DNA of 64,000 nt from Myroides phaeus (GCF_900099675.1 NZ_FNDQ01000005.1:78591-142590); one strand, 5' to 3'; shown: positions 46,535 to 55,715, counted from the stretch's first letter. Notes: generated by a model from the sequence alone, not told the origin. Translations and numbers: made by a program.

Positions 46535-47110
46535 ATGAAACAGTTGATTGCCTATATCCAAGAGCGAATAAACGTATCAGAAGCGGATTTAGACCTAATT
46601 CTTTCTCGTTTTCACTATGAGAAGTTGGCAAAGGGAACACAATTGACCTCGTCTGGACTTAGTACACAGAAGTTGTATTTTGTTTGTAAAGGATGTTTGC
46701 GTATTTTCTATATCAATGAAGCAGGACAAGATGCCACTCGTTTCTTTGCTTTTGAGAACCAGTTTGCAACTGCTTTAGTTAGCTTTATCAATACCTCTCC
46801 GTCGTCTGAATATTTACAGGCATTAGAAGAGAGTGAGGTGTTTGCAATTACACATAATGATTTTTACAATTTATTAGAAGAAGTACCTCAATGGGAGAAG
46901 TTTTATCGTCAGTACCTTGAGTTTGCTTATGTGAACAATACAAATAGACTGTTTGCAATGGTTACTATGGATGCGTCTGAACGTTATAGTGAATTGTTGA
47001 AGCAAAACCCGTTGATTGTACAGCGATTGCCTAATAAGATTGTTGCTTCCTATTTGAATATTTCTCAGGAAACCCTAAGTAGGATAAAAGCAAAGGTTAT
47101 AATGTCATAA
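46535..47110 (+). CDS. Crp/Fnr-family transcriptional regulator
   Basis: This 191-residue regulator has an N-terminal cyclic-nucleotide-binding-like beta roll (about 20-110) and a C-terminal winged helix. There are no N-terminal cysteines for an iron-sulfur cluster; only Cys51 and Cys54 in FVCKGCLRIF occur in the sensor domain. The recognition helix ISQETLSRIKAK has E-x-x-S-R as in FNR (ETISR), the residues that read TTGA. It shares the ribB transcript, whose promoter carries a TTGA-N6-TCAA site, so it is the obvious candidate for that site and for the hemN and ABC sites. Other family members in the genome remain possible binders. The effector is unknown. Confidence 0.88.
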   Translation: MKQLIAYIQERINVSEADLDLILSRFHYEKLAKGTQLTSSGLSTQKLYFVCKGCLRIFYINEAGQDATRFFAFENQFATALVSFINTSPSSEYLQALEESEVFAITHNDFYNLLEEVPQWEKFYRQYLEFAYVNNTNRLFAMVTMDASERYSELLKQNPLIVQRLPNKIVASYLNISQETLSRIKAKVIMS

Positions 47111-47180
47111 GTGTTTAAGCTATCTACTACAATTGAGCATATTCAAAAGAGTATAGGTGTTTAAGACAAGATCGAAAAGA

Positions 47181-47208
47181 AAAAGCCACCCGTGTTGAGG
47201 TGGCTTTT
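47181..47208. terminator. Bidirectional terminator
   Basis: A 10-bp stem AAAAGCCACC / GGTGGCTTTT lies between the Crp/Fnr gene and the convergent outer-membrane gene. Confidence 0.88.
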
Positions 47209-47241
47209 ATATTGTAAGATCGCTTTCGTGTGTAAGATGTA

Positions 47242-47736
47242 TTAGAATCTGTATCTAATTGCAAGACCTAAGTCAGCACGGATACCGTCTCTATAGCTAT
47301 CGTTTAAATAAACCTCAGGACGTAAGTCAAGAGAAATTTGCAATGGAATATCGAAGTTGTACTCAATACCAACTGTACCAGTTACAAGTCCGAATGCACC
47401 ACTATCAGAATGTCTTTTCCCTTTGTGAGTTTCGCTATAATTCCAAGTTCCCACAGCCGCACCAGCACCAGCGTACCAGTTAAAGCCACCTTCTATATTC
47501 CATACCCATTCATAGATACCCGTTACCTTTACAGCATCATAATGATTATGAGATCTCCAACCTAAGTCTAATTCAAGACGGTTGTTTTTACTTAAGTCTC
47601 TTTGGTAAGAAATTTCTGTTCCTAATCCACTGTTTCCTCCGAAGCGCAATCCAATAGCATTTTTAGGACTGTTTTGTGCCTGAGCAGAGAATGCAAACCC
47701 TGCGATAAGGGCTGCCGAAAGCAATAATTTTTTCAT
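47242..47736 (-). CDS. Small outer-membrane beta-barrel protein
   Basis: This 164-residue precursor has a signal peptide (1-20, ending AQAQ). Its strand-rich mature part starts NAIGLRFGGNSGLGTEISYQ and ends in the aromatic LGLAIRYRF, a typical C-terminal barrel strand. No function is recognised. Its -7 element TACATTTG lies at 47761-47768. Confidence 0.82.
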   Translation of the reverse strand: MKKLLLSAALIAGFAFSAQAQNSPKNAIGLRFGGNSGLGTEISYQRDLSKNNRLELDLGWRSHNHYDAVKVTGIYEWVWNIEGGFNWYAGAGAAVGTWNYSETHKGKRHSDSGAFGLVTGTVGIEYNFDIPLQISLDLRPEVYLNDSYRDGIRADLGLAIRYRF

Positions 47737-47838
47737 TGTATTTTATTTTTTGTACGGTTTCAAATGTAGTATAAATAGAATTAGTTCGCAAAAAAAGAAT
47801 TTTTGTATTCTATATTTTGTTGATTAATTGATAGATAG

Positions 47839-47869
47839 TTTTGTTATTTCTTATTTTTTTATATATTTG
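47839..47869 (+). promoter_or_regulatory. Consensus promoter of the metT transcript
   Basis: TTTTG (47839-47843) and TATATTTG (47862-47869) have 18 bases between them, the best -33/-7 match in the window. The predicted start near 47875 coincides with the first strand of the aptamer. Confidence 0.7.
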
Positions 47870-47877
47870 CGGTATTA

Positions 47878-48016
47878 TTATCAAGAATTTGACTGAATGA
47901 CCTTCAGGAAAATAGCAACCTGCAACAACAAGCAAGGTGCTGCAATCGATAAGCCAGAAATGGAAAAAATGTTGTAACAGCTTCTTTATAAGAAGGACTA
48001 TTTCTACGTTTCTGGC
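47878..48016 (+). promoter_or_regulatory. SAM-I/IV-like riboswitch upstream of a methionine-type transporter
   Basis: The S-box signatures are TTATCAAGA, with P1 TTATC (47878-47882) pairing with GATAA (47948-47952). A kink-turn-like P2 follows (GA-CTGAA-TGACC-TTCAG-GA, 47891-47909). AGCAACCT...AAGGTGCT flanks P3 at 47914-47941 with the SAM-binding GCAACC/GGTGC. P4 is absent. The P3 loop ACAACA (47925-47930) can pair with TGTTGT (47970-47975) downstream, as in the SAM-IV-type pseudoknot. A downstream stem GCCAGAAA/TTTCTGGC (47953-47960, 48009-48016) encloses an inner CTTCTT/AAGAAG hairpin and is the probable expression platform. The gene it controls is a NhaC/MetT-type transporter, which fits SAM control. 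Confidence 0.72.
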
Positions 48017-48049
48017 GAATAAAATAATTTTAAACTTTTAAATTAAGTT

Positions 48050-49342
48050 ATGTCAGAAAACAAATTTTACTCCCTAATTCCCTTTTTAGTATTTATTGCT
48101 GTGTTCTTAGGATGTGGTATTGCCTTAGGTGATTTCTACAAACTTCCATCGCCTGTTGCTATCTGTATTGGTATTGTAACAGCATTTATCCTTTTTTATA
48201 AAACGCCCTTACAAGACAAAGTTGTTTCTTTAGTGGAAGGTTGTGGTGATAGTAAGATTATCACAATGTGTTTGATCTATTTGTTAGCTGGAGCATTTGC
48301 TACAGTAACGAAAGCTATAGGAGGAGTAGATATGATGGTAAACATAGGATTAAGTTATATACCTGTTGCTTATCTTGGCGTTGGAATCTTTATTATAGCA
48401 AGTTTCTTATCATTGTCTATTGGTACCTCAGTAGGAACTATTGTTGCCTTAGGACCAATTGTTATAGGTTTAGCAGAGAAAACAGGAAGTTCAATGGGGT
48501 TATTATGCGGTTCGTTGTTAGGAGGAGCAATGTTTGGAGATAACCTATCTATCATTTCAGATACAACTATTACGGCAACGCAAACATTAGGATGTCAGAT
48601 GAAAGATAAGTTTAGAGCGAACTTTAAATTGGCATTACCAGCTGCGATTCTAACGATTGTTGTATTGTTATTTATGAAAAGTAACGACGCAGGTGTGAGT
48701 TTAGACTTAGATCCTAATCACAATTACTGGGTGGTTATTCCGTATATATTAATCATTGTATTAGCGCTATCTGGCGTACAGGTATTTGTTGCCTTGTTTA
48801 TTGGTATAGTTGTAGCAGGTATTGTAGGATTAGTTCAAATGAATTATGACTTGTTTGGCTTTGCTAACCTTATATACCAAGGTTTTTTATCAATGACAGA
48901 AATCTTTTTACTATCTATGCTAACAGGTGGAATGGCTCGTATGGTAGAGAAAGAAGGCGGAATACAATGGTTATTAACTAAAATGAAGAGTCGTATGAAA
49001 ACACCTAAGAGTGCTGAGTACGGTATTGCAGCATTAGTTTCTGGTGTTGCTGTATGTTTAGCTAATAATACGGTATCTATTCTTGTAGCGGGTAATCTTG
49101 CAAATGATGTTGCTAAGGAGTATAAATTAGACAGACCACACGTAGCATCAATCTTAGATATCTTTGCTTGTGTAGTTCAAGGTATATTGCCCTATGGAGC
49201 ACAAATCTTAATCTTATTGAGTTTTTCAAATGGAAACTTAGATTATCTTGATTTACTAAAACACGCTTATTACTTTGGTTTACTGTTTATTGTAACATTA
49301 ATTTATATGACTTTCTTTAGAAAACAAGGACAAACTGCGTAA
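48050..49342 (+). CDS. NhaC-superfamily transporter, probably methionine uptake (MetT type)
   Basis: This 430-residue inner-membrane transporter has about eleven helices and belongs to the NhaC/Na+:H+ antiporter superfamily. It carries SLSIGTSVGTIVALGPI, GGAMFGDNLSIISDTTI and VCLANNTVSILVAGN, the paired helix-loop segments of the fold. Some members of this superfamily were re-assigned as methionine transporters (MetT) because S-box riboswitches precede them; the leader here supports that reading over simple sodium/proton exchange. The sequence alone cannot settle the substrate. Confidence 0.82.
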   Translation: MSENKFYSLIPFLVFIAVFLGCGIALGDFYKLPSPVAICIGIVTAFILFYKTPLQDKVVSLVEGCGDSKIITMCLIYLLAGAFATVTKAIGGVDMMVNIGLSYIPVAYLGVGIFIIASFLSLSIGTSVGTIVALGPIVIGLAEKTGSSMGLLCGSLLGGAMFGDNLSIISDTTITATQTLGCQMKDKFRANFKLALPAAILTIVVLLFMKSNDAGVSLDLDPNHNYWVVIPYILIIVLALSGVQVFVALFIGIVVAGIVGLVQMNYDLFGFANLIYQGFLSMTEIFLLSMLTGGMARMVEKEGGIQWLLTKMKSRMKTPKSAEYGIAALVSGVAVCLANNTVSILVAGNLANDVAKEYKLDRPHVASILDIFACVVQGILPYGAQILILLSFSNGNLDYLDLLKHAYYFGLLFIVTLIYMTFFRKQGQTA

Positions 49343-49411
49343 AAAAAAGTACAACAAAATACAAATTGTTTATATTTGCGTCTAGTTCAAAATATAAAAT
49401 TGGATTTACAA

Positions 49412-50158
49412 ATGAAATTATTAGAAGGTAAAATCGCTATTATCACAGGTGCTACAAGAGGAATCGGTAGAGGAGTAGCTATGGCATTTGCACAACACGG
49501 AGCAAGTGTTGCGTTCACTTATAGTTCATCTGCACAAGCAGCAATTGAACTTGAACAAGAATTAGCTGCTATGGGAGTTCAAGCTAAAGGATATCAATCT
49601 AATGCAGCTGAGTTTTCAGCAGCAGAAAAATTGGTTGAAGAGATTTTAAAAGATTTTGGTAATATTGACATTTTAATTAATAATGCAGGTATTACAAAAG
49701 ATAATTTGTTGATGAGAATGTCAGAAGCAGATTTCGATGCTGTAATCGAAGTAAATCTTAAGTCTGTATTTAATATGACCAAAGCAGTGCAACGTACAAT
49801 GTTGAAAAATAGAAAAGGTTCTATTATCAATATGAGTTCTGTTGTGGGTGTGAAAGGTAATGCAGGACAAGCTAACTATGCTGCTTCTAAAGCGGGTGTA
49901 ATTGGATTCTCTAAATCTATTGCATTAGAGTTAGGTTCAAGAAATATTCGTTGTAACGTAATTGCACCAGGATTTATTGAAACTGAAATGACAGGTAAAT
50001 TACCAGAAGATGTTGTAAAAGGATGGAGAGATGCTATTCCTTTAAAACGAGGAGGTACTCCTGAGGATGTTGCTAATGCTTGTGTATTCTTAGCATCTGA
50101 TATGTCTGCTTATATCAGTGGACAGGTTATTAATGTTGATGGAGGAATGTTGACATAA
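49412..50158 (+). CDS. fabG: 3-oxoacyl-[acyl-carrier-protein] reductase
   Basis: This NADPH-dependent short-chain dehydrogenase is the reduction step in fatty-acid elongation. TGATRGIGRGVA holds the nucleotide loop, NNAGITKDNLLMRM follows, and the catalytic Ser and YxxxK are in INMSSVVG and YAASKAG. The GG-VPLKR-type C-terminal region and VDGGM ending match FabG. The length of 248 residues is right. The start at 49412 (MKLLEGKI) is used because a -7 element TATATTTG at 49371-49378 lies inside the longer TTG-initiated frame. It has its own promoter, separate from the riboswitch transcript. Confidence 0.93.
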   Translation: MKLLEGKIAIITGATRGIGRGVAMAFAQHGASVAFTYSSSAQAAIELEQELAAMGVQAKGYQSNAAEFSAAEKLVEEILKDFGNIDILINNAGITKDNLLMRMSEADFDAVIEVNLKSVFNMTKAVQRTMLKNRKGSIINMSSVVGVKGNAGQANYAASKAGVIGFSKSIALELGSRNIRCNVIAPGFIETEMTGKLPEDVVKGWRDAIPLKRGGTPEDVANACVFLASDMSAYISGQVINVDGGMLT

Positions 50159-50187
50159 GATATCTTAGTATATCATAACTTATATAT

Positions 50188-50215
50188 AAAGGCTATATCT
50201 ACGGGTATAGCCTTT
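50188..50215 (+). terminator. Terminator of fabG
   Basis: The stem AAAGGCTATA / TATAGCCTTT is followed by a T-rich tract 30 bases after the stop codon. Confidence 0.88.
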
Positions 50216-50280
50216 TGTTTTTTATAAAGAAGGTATAAAAAATTAATTGTATTTTTATTCTATTGTAATACGTAAGTAAA

Positions 50281-50946
50281 ATGAAAGAGTTTATAGAGAA
50301 GGGAAAGAATTTAGGTAATGAGGGAATAAAGTCGTTTAAGATTGTTTTTATTTGTTTGTTGCGCTGGTTGGGAATTATGCTTGTTGGTATATTCTTGTCA
50401 CTGTGGATTATAATTTATTCAATGACCAAGATTTACATTATACGAGAAGGTTTAGAAGCTAATGGCTTCTTCGCTAATGTTGGAGCGTTCTTTAAAGATA
50501 TAAACTATTCAGTGGCTCTTATCTTTATTGTACAGATATTGATGTTAATAGGTTATTTTATAATTGCAAATAAATATGCAATTCAGAAAGCCATTGCGAT
50601 GTTGTGGGAAAGACAAGGAAGCGAGTATATATCGTCTTATATTGCTCAATTATTAGGGTATTTACAGGCTAAGCAACCTGCCTTGTTTACTGATTCGTTG
50701 GATAAGCAAACTATAAAACAAGAATTGATTAATATGAATGCTACGAATGCTGTAGCAAGTAATCTTCAAAGACGTACTACAAACTATATTTTGTCCAAAG
50801 CGAAGGTTGGCGGTAAGGGAAACTTACTTCAGCAATTAACGACACTGCGTTTTAATCCTATGGCATTTTTACCGGCTTTATGGGGATTTTATGCACTTGT
50901 AGTTTTACAAATATTGTTTATCGTTTATTTAAGGGTATTTGTCTAA
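50281..50946 (+). CDS. Membrane protein of unknown function
   Basis: This 221-residue protein has three clear hydrophobic helices (about 22-45, 75-97 and 193-216). It has a charged N-terminus MKEFIEKGKNLGNEGIKSFK and a soluble middle part (about 100-185) with Gln/Asn-rich and basic helices. No domain is recognised. It is a single gene closed by a very strong bidirectional terminator. Confidence 0.7.
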   Translation: MKEFIEKGKNLGNEGIKSFKIVFICLLRWLGIMLVGIFLSLWIIIYSMTKIYIIREGLEANGFFANVGAFFKDINYSVALIFIVQILMLIGYFIIANKYAIQKAIAMLWERQGSEYISSYIAQLLGYLQAKQPALFTDSLDKQTIKQELINMNATNAVASNLQRRTTNYILSKAKVGGKGNLLQQLTTLRFNPMAFLPALWGFYALVVLQILFIVYLRVFV

Positions 50947-50951
50947 GTGAT

Positions 50952-50999
50952 TATAATATAAAGGGCGAACTATTAGATTAGTTCGCCCTTTATATTATA
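50952..50999. terminator. Bidirectional terminator with 20-bp perfect stem
   Basis: Twenty base pairs without mismatch (arms 50952-50971 and 50980-50999, central part AAAGGGCGAACT) and an eight-base loop. It is the longest perfect stem among the terminators here and lies between convergent genes. Confidence 0.88.
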
Positions 51000-51005
51000 T
51001 AATTA

Positions 51006-52535
51006 CTATTGTTGCATTAACAATTTAAAGTGATTAATCATTCGCATATAGTTATCAATTGTAATAGACTCATTATCATTGTGAATTTGTCTTTGTTCGT
51101 ATTGATTTATCTCAATAGGCATAAAACGGAATACATTGTCAGAAACTAATTCATATTTGTAAGCATCCGTACCAGCAATTGTCAAGTAAGGCGTAATAAT
51201 AGCATTAGGATAATTGACAGCTATTGTTTGTTCTAACTTTTTGAATTGCTCACTTGTATGTGAAGATAAGTGGGATGGTTCACGTGCAGAAACTACATTG
51301 AACTCCACATCGTAACCTTGGCATATTTTCTTTGCGTGATTTAAAACATCCTCAACTGTATTTCCTTGTAAAATGCGGAAATTCACTGTAATCTCTGTTG
51401 AAGCTGAAAGCACATTAGGCGCATCACTCGAATGAGCCATAGTAATTGCTGTGGTTGTTCTAATAAGTGCATTTGACCCAGGGTTTTTAGAAAGTGATTT
51501 AAGTAAAGCACTTCCCAATAACCATTTGTTTGAAATAGCCATTCTCGATTTAAAATCCATAGCTCCTCCGATATTGTGTAAAAAGTTTTCAATAGGAGGA
51601 ATCAATGTTGCTGGCATCTGCTCTGTATTAAGTTTATCAATAATTTCAGCTGCTAATACCAGAGATCCTTTTGTTGGAGGCATAGAAGAATGTCCTCCTG
51701 TACCATTAACCTTAATCTCTAAAGTTAAGAATCCTTTTTCTGCAACACCAATTAACGCAATGGCTTTATCCACTTGTGGTAAGACAGATTTAGGACTTGT
51801 TACAAAACCTCCTTCGTCATATACTGCATCAAAGCGAATTCCTTTATTGTTGAAATATTCTGCTATTTTAACTGCACCGTGTCTACCGCTTACTTCCTCA
51901 TCTTGTCCAAATGCAAAGTATATATCTTGATTAGGAACATATCCTTTTGCTAGCAATGTATCAGCAGCTTCCATAATCGAAATAAGCATAGATTTCATAT
52001 CAATTGTTCCTCTACCATAGATACGTCCATTTTTAATATCTCCACTAAATGGATATCCTTCCCAACCTTCTTGGTAATTAGCTAAAGGAGTAGATGTGGT
52101 GCTTAGTTCTACAATCGCTTCTTTTGGCACTGGATTAGCATCAAAATCAAAGTTATTAATTGGAACTACGTCATAATGAGATAAAAACAAAAGTGGCTTT
52201 TTAGTACTATCTTTTCCCTTCCAATGAAACACCAGTCCGTATGTATTTATAGTAGTTACATCCAAAGATTCATAAACCTGTGGATATGCTTCCTGTAAAA
52301 AAGTTTTAAAATCGTCAAAAGGCTTGAAGTTTGTTTCTTCGTAGTTTACAGCACTTACCGTAGGTATCTGTATAGCTTGTGATAATCTTAGTAGAGCTAT
52401 TTTATTGGTAGGATGTTCCATTGCTTTGCTATTTATATTTTCTTTAGTTTGGAAATCAAATGTAAGTGTTTTTATGATCACAATGATTGCGATGGCAAGA
52501 ATTGCGAGCATTCCAAATATAATTGTCTTCTTCAT
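51006..52535 (-). CDS. M20-family metallopeptidase (carboxypeptidase S / PM20D1-like)
   Basis: This zinc-dependent amidohydrolase or peptidase has 509 residues. An N-terminal membrane anchor (about 4-26) puts the catalytic domain outside the cytoplasm. Metal ligands are visible in LSHYDVVP (His, Asp), GRGTIDMKS (Asp) and FGQDEEVSGRHG (the general-base Glu and a metal Glu). The dimerisation domain is inserted after about residue 270. The family includes carboxypeptidase S and N-acyl-amino-acid hydrolases; the substrate here is unknown. It is monocistronic. Confidence 0.9.
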   Translation of the reverse strand: MKKTIIFGMLAILAIAIIVIIKTLTFDFQTKENINSKAMEHPTNKIALLRLSQAIQIPTVSAVNYEETNFKPFDDFKTFLQEAYPQVYESLDVTTINTYGLVFHWKGKDSTKKPLLFLSHYDVVPINNFDFDANPVPKEAIVELSTTSTPLANYQEGWEGYPFSGDIKNGRIYGRGTIDMKSMLISIMEAADTLLAKGYVPNQDIYFAFGQDEEVSGRHGAVKIAEYFNNKGIRFDAVYDEGGFVTSPKSVLPQVDKAIALIGVAEKGFLTLEIKVNGTGGHSSMPPTKGSLVLAAEIIDKLNTEQMPATLIPPIENFLHNIGGAMDFKSRMAISNKWLLGSALLKSLSKNPGSNALIRTTTAITMAHSSDAPNVLSASTEITVNFRILQGNTVEDVLNHAKKICQGYDVEFNVVSAREPSHLSSHTSEQFKKLEQTIAVNYPNAIITPYLTIAGTDAYKYELVSDNVFRFMPIEINQYEQRQIHNDNESITIDNYMRMINHFKLLMQQ

Positions 52536-52783
52536 AATTCCGAGTTTTTTAGTATCATATTACAATAACCGAGCCTTTTTGAAAGGATAAAAGGATATAA
52601 CTTCTTGAGCTTAAAATTAATAATAATTTATTAAATATTTAATGATAATTATAGTAAGTTATGATAAAGTATTTTGATACAATAATTTATGTTATACGAG
52701 TAGATTTCATAAAAAGGTTGTTTAAACAGAGTATCCCGTCAATAAAAACAGTATTTTAGCTACTTAATTTTTTAATAAAGCAG

Positions 52784-53272
52784 ATGAATAGATTTACAGC
52801 TATAGATTTTGAAACAGCACAAGCAGATCGCTCAAGTATATGTCAAGTTGGTCTTGTTGTTTTTGAAGACAATCAAATAGTAGATACACTTAATGTATTA
52901 GTTCAACCGCCTCAAAATTTATACTGGTCTAAGTTTGTAGATATTCACGGGATTTCTCCTGAAGATACGCAGTTTTCTCCTACATTTGATGAGGTATGGC
53001 ACCAAATAGAACCTTTTGTGAAAGATCAAAATGTTGTAGCTCATAACGGATTTGCATTCGACTTTCCTGTTTTGGCAAAAACATTAGGTTACTACAACTT
53101 AGCTGTGCCTGAATATAATAAGTTTTGTACGTATCGTATCTATAAAAAAGGGTTAGCTGTATTAGCTGAAGAATATGCTATAAAATTAAATCACCACGAT
53201 GCATTAAGTGATGCGAATGCTTGTGGACAATTATTTAATCAGTATTTGTCAGAGGAGAATATCTTTCTTTAA
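52784..53272 (+). CDS. DnaQ-like 3'-5' exonuclease (DEDDh)
   Basis: This 162-residue stand-alone exonuclease domain has all DEDDh motifs: Exo I IDFETAQ with Asp and Glu, Exo II AHNGFAFD with Asp, and Exo III HHDALSDANA with the catalytic His and Asp. It resembles the proofreading epsilon domain of DNA polymerase III, but small free-standing copies like this often work in repair or RNA turnover. It has no operon partner; the glycolipid-binding-like gene downstream is 114 bases away. Confidence 0.92.
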   Translation: MNRFTAIDFETAQADRSSICQVGLVVFEDNQIVDTLNVLVQPPQNLYWSKFVDIHGISPEDTQFSPTFDEVWHQIEPFVKDQNVVAHNGFAFDFPVLAKTLGYYNLAVPEYNKFCTYRIYKKGLAVLAEEYAIKLNHHDALSDANACGQLFNQYLSEENIFL

Positions 53273-53386
53273 TAGTTTTTTCGTTGAGGTAGTACTTTAA
53301 GCACTATTGCTATAAATTATCTCTAAGGAATGTATTTTTAATTACATAAAGAATATTAACTTGTATATAATATTAAATTTAGAAAT

Positions 53387-53932
53387 ATGAATAAGCATAT
53401 TACCTGGATTGGAGAAGAACATTTGTCGATAGAGAAATGTCATATTATTGAGAAAGAACAAAGTTTTCACAGTAGAGGGGAAGTTGTAGGGAATAAAAAT
53501 AATCAAGTATATGGATTAGAATATCAAATTGTTCTTGATGAGCATTGGCATACACGATTTTTTTCAATTGAAAGTAAACAGGGACATAAACATTATTCTG
53601 TAAATGCACATAAGATTAATAATCTTTGGGTAATTGATGGAGTAGAGTATCCAGAATTTAATGATTGTTTAGATATTTATGTCGATAGAACAGCTTTTTC
53701 TAATGCATTGCCAATTAATAGATTGAAATTAGAAATAGGAGAGTCGAAAGAAGTAAGTGTACTTTACATAAGTCCTTTTGAGGAACGAATAGCTTTAATG
53801 GTGCAACGCTACGAACGTCTTTCTGAGGATACTTACTATTATGAAAATTTATGGAATGACCTTAAAGTTACAATTACTATTGATGAAGATGGAATTGTAA
53901 CAGATTATTCCGGAATTTACAAAGCAATTTAA
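53387..53932 (+). CDS. Putative glycolipid-binding domain protein (DUF1089)
   Basis: This 181-residue cytoplasmic-type protein without a signal peptide shows the pattern of the Glycolipid_bind family. WIGEEHLSIEKC is at the start, YQIVLDEHWHTRFFSI in the first strand block, WVIDGVEYPEFNDCLDIYVDRTAFSNALPINRLKL in the middle, and VTDYSGIYKAI at the end. Members bind lipid-like ligands in a calycin-like barrel; the ligand here is unknown. It stands alone. Confidence 0.78.
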   Translation: MNKHITWIGEEHLSIEKCHIIEKEQSFHSRGEVVGNKNNQVYGLEYQIVLDEHWHTRFFSIESKQGHKHYSVNAHKINNLWVIDGVEYPEFNDCLDIYVDRTAFSNALPINRLKLEIGESKEVSVLYISPFEERIALMVQRYERLSEDTYYYENLWNDLKVTITIDEDGIVTDYSGIYKAI

Positions 53933-54048
53933 CTTAGTAAGATTGTTGTATGAAGTCGTATCTTCTTAAAGAATTATGTAACAAGGTAGTAAAAGAAATA
54001 CAGTTACCTCTAATATTAAAGAAATTAAGCTTAATAGTCTTAAGGGGT

Positions 54049-54089
54049 ATATTAAAAAAGCTCACTTTAACAGTGAGCTTTTTTAATAT
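54049..54089. terminator. Bidirectional terminator
   Basis: A perfect 16- to 18-bp stem, with ATTAAAAAAGCTCACT on the left arm, has a five-base loop (TTAAC) and a T/A-rich rim. It ends at the stop codon of the convergent DUF6048 gene. Confidence 0.9.
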
Positions 54090-54982
54090 TATTTGATAGT
54101 CTTTTTATTTTCTTCAATAAGCTTTAATTCTTCAGCTTCCATAGGGTTAGCAGGTTCAGACGGAACAACCTCTCGTCTGTCAATTAAATTACCTTCTAAA
54201 TCATATTTAGCGCCATCTTCTTCTGTAGGCATTATAAATTTATTTTTTTTAGACTTGTAAAAAGGAATAAAATACGAAACAGAGTAGTTAAAACCAACTC
54301 CGATAGCCCCGCTGTGTTTTTTGTTGAAACCAGGAATATATAAATTCTCAAAGTCTTCAGGTTGTTTCTGTGTCAGCAAACCATTAAGTCGTAAAGAGAA
54401 TCCCATAAACACATTATTAAATACTCTTGTTTTAATACCAGCAACAAACTCAACCCAATGTGCTGAAAGTCCGTTTGTTTTTCTATCAACATCAACGCGT
54501 TGCGTAGGAAAGTAAGGATCCGTTGTGTATGGTTTATACCAATTTAATGTTTGTGAAAAAGAAGCAATACCATATCTAAAACCAACATATATAAGATCTT
54601 CTCTATCCATCCAGTTGATATTAAGGTTGTAGTTAGCTCCTAATCTAAGATAGTTACCATTGGTCGTAAAACCGTAATTGTTTTCATCTCGATCCATTTT
54701 ATCGTGACCTATTTCAGCAGCAGCATACCAGTTTTTTGATAAACGGTAATCACCTGTAATTTCAAAGCCTGAATACGTTTTATCATATAAAGACCTTGTT
54801 GTTCTAAATAAATCAACCCCTACACGTAAGCCATATCGTTGAGGGTAGAAATGTATCTCCTTGTCAATAGAATCTCTTTGAGCTCCAAAGTCCTTCTTTG
54901 ATGTTTCTTGAGCGACAGCAGAAAAAGCAAAAAAGAATAAACTACAACTAATAAAATATTTTAAAGTGTGCTTCATCTTCAT
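54089..54982 (-). CDS. DUF6048-family outer-membrane protein
   Basis: This 297-residue precursor has a signal peptide (ending AVA-QE). The barrel-like domain (about 45-250) is rich in aromatic strands (YGLRVGVDLFR, YSGFEITGDYRL), followed by a charged, flexible C-terminal tail. The start at 54982 overlaps the upstream DUF6452 gene by 35 bases; an internal ATG six bases on is an alternative. The pair DUF6452-DUF6048 is a conserved flavobacterial operon of unknown function. Confidence 0.78.
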   Translation of the reverse strand: MKMKHTLKYFISCSLFFFAFSAVAQETSKKDFGAQRDSIDKEIHFYPQRYGLRVGVDLFRTTRSLYDKTYSGFEITGDYRLSKNWYAAAEIGHDKMDRDENNYGFTTNGNYLRLGANYNLNINWMDREDLIYVGFRYGIASFSQTLNWYKPYTTDPYFPTQRVDVDRKTNGLSAHWVEFVAGIKTRVFNNVFMGFSLRLNGLLTQKQPEDFENLYIPGFNKKHSGAIGVGFNYSVSYFIPFYKSKKNKFIMPTEEDGAKYDLEGNLIDRREVVPSEPANPMEAEELKLIEENKKTIK

Positions 54983-55466
54983 TTACTATTTCGTTTGTTT
55001 CAGTTATATATTGTTTTATCCAATTTCCTGTTGTACTTGTTGCATCACCATTTAATTGAGGAGAAGTTCCGTCTTGACTTAATGAAAATGTAGAAACATA
55101 ACCACAAGCCTTATTTAAGTACTTAGTTGTAATTTTATACTTAAAGGTTAAAGTATCGTATAATACAACATTTTCATTATTAACTTTTTGTGTAGATTTT
55201 AATATCCAAGCAGTTTCAGGTTGGTCTAAGCGAAGAGGTAATGTTAGCTTGTTACCACTATTAACAATTACTTCTTTTTCACGTCCAGCTACAAAAGCTT
55301 CAACTCTCTCATTTCTTGGAATATCTTGATCCTCATAGTTATAGAACTCTACGCGGAAGCTTGGAGTTGTAGGTTCTGTCTCTGCACAGATATCGTCTTT
55401 TTCACAAGCTACAAAAGCTATGCTACCTATACATAATAGTACACCTGCTAATATTAATTTTTTCAT
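54948..55466 (-). CDS. DUF6452-family lipoprotein
   Basis: This 172-residue lipoprotein has signal and lipobox SIAFVAC (Cys21), followed by EKDDICAETEPTTPSF and a beta-rich domain. A minus-strand -7 element TATTTTTG is at 55499-55506. It is translated just upstream of, and overlapping with, the DUF6048 barrel gene, so the two products are probably partners in the outer membrane. In other flavobacteria this pair usually sits next to rlmD; here rlmD is 5 kb away. Confidence 0.78.
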   Translation of the reverse strand: MKKLILAGVLLCIGSIAFVACEKDDICAETEPTTPSFRVEFYNYEDQDIPRNERVEAFVAGREKEVIVNSGNKLTLPLRLDQPETAWILKSTQKVNNENVVLYDTLTFKYKITTKYLNKACGYVSTFSLSQDGTSPQLNGDATSTTGNWIKQYITETNEIVNEDEAHFKIFY

Positions 55467-55715
55467 ATAGAATCTTTACACTGTCTTATATAAGTTGTCA
55501 AAAATACTAAAACTAATTCATAAGTCTCTAATAAAATAGTGGTATAGTTTGGTGCAGAAAACCTCAAAATTTATAACATAAAATTAAGTTAAACAAGCTT
55601 ATTAGTGTTTAATCATTCTAAATTAGCCTATAATTTGCGATTGTTCTATTGATTATGCGTAAAAAAAGTGTTTTTGCCCTTACCTTTAAGGGGCTAAAAA
55701 ATAAATAAAATAATA

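Noticed and set aside
49376..49411. TTG-initiated extension of fabG
   Set aside because: It starts inside the -7 element and adds 12 residues not found in FabG.
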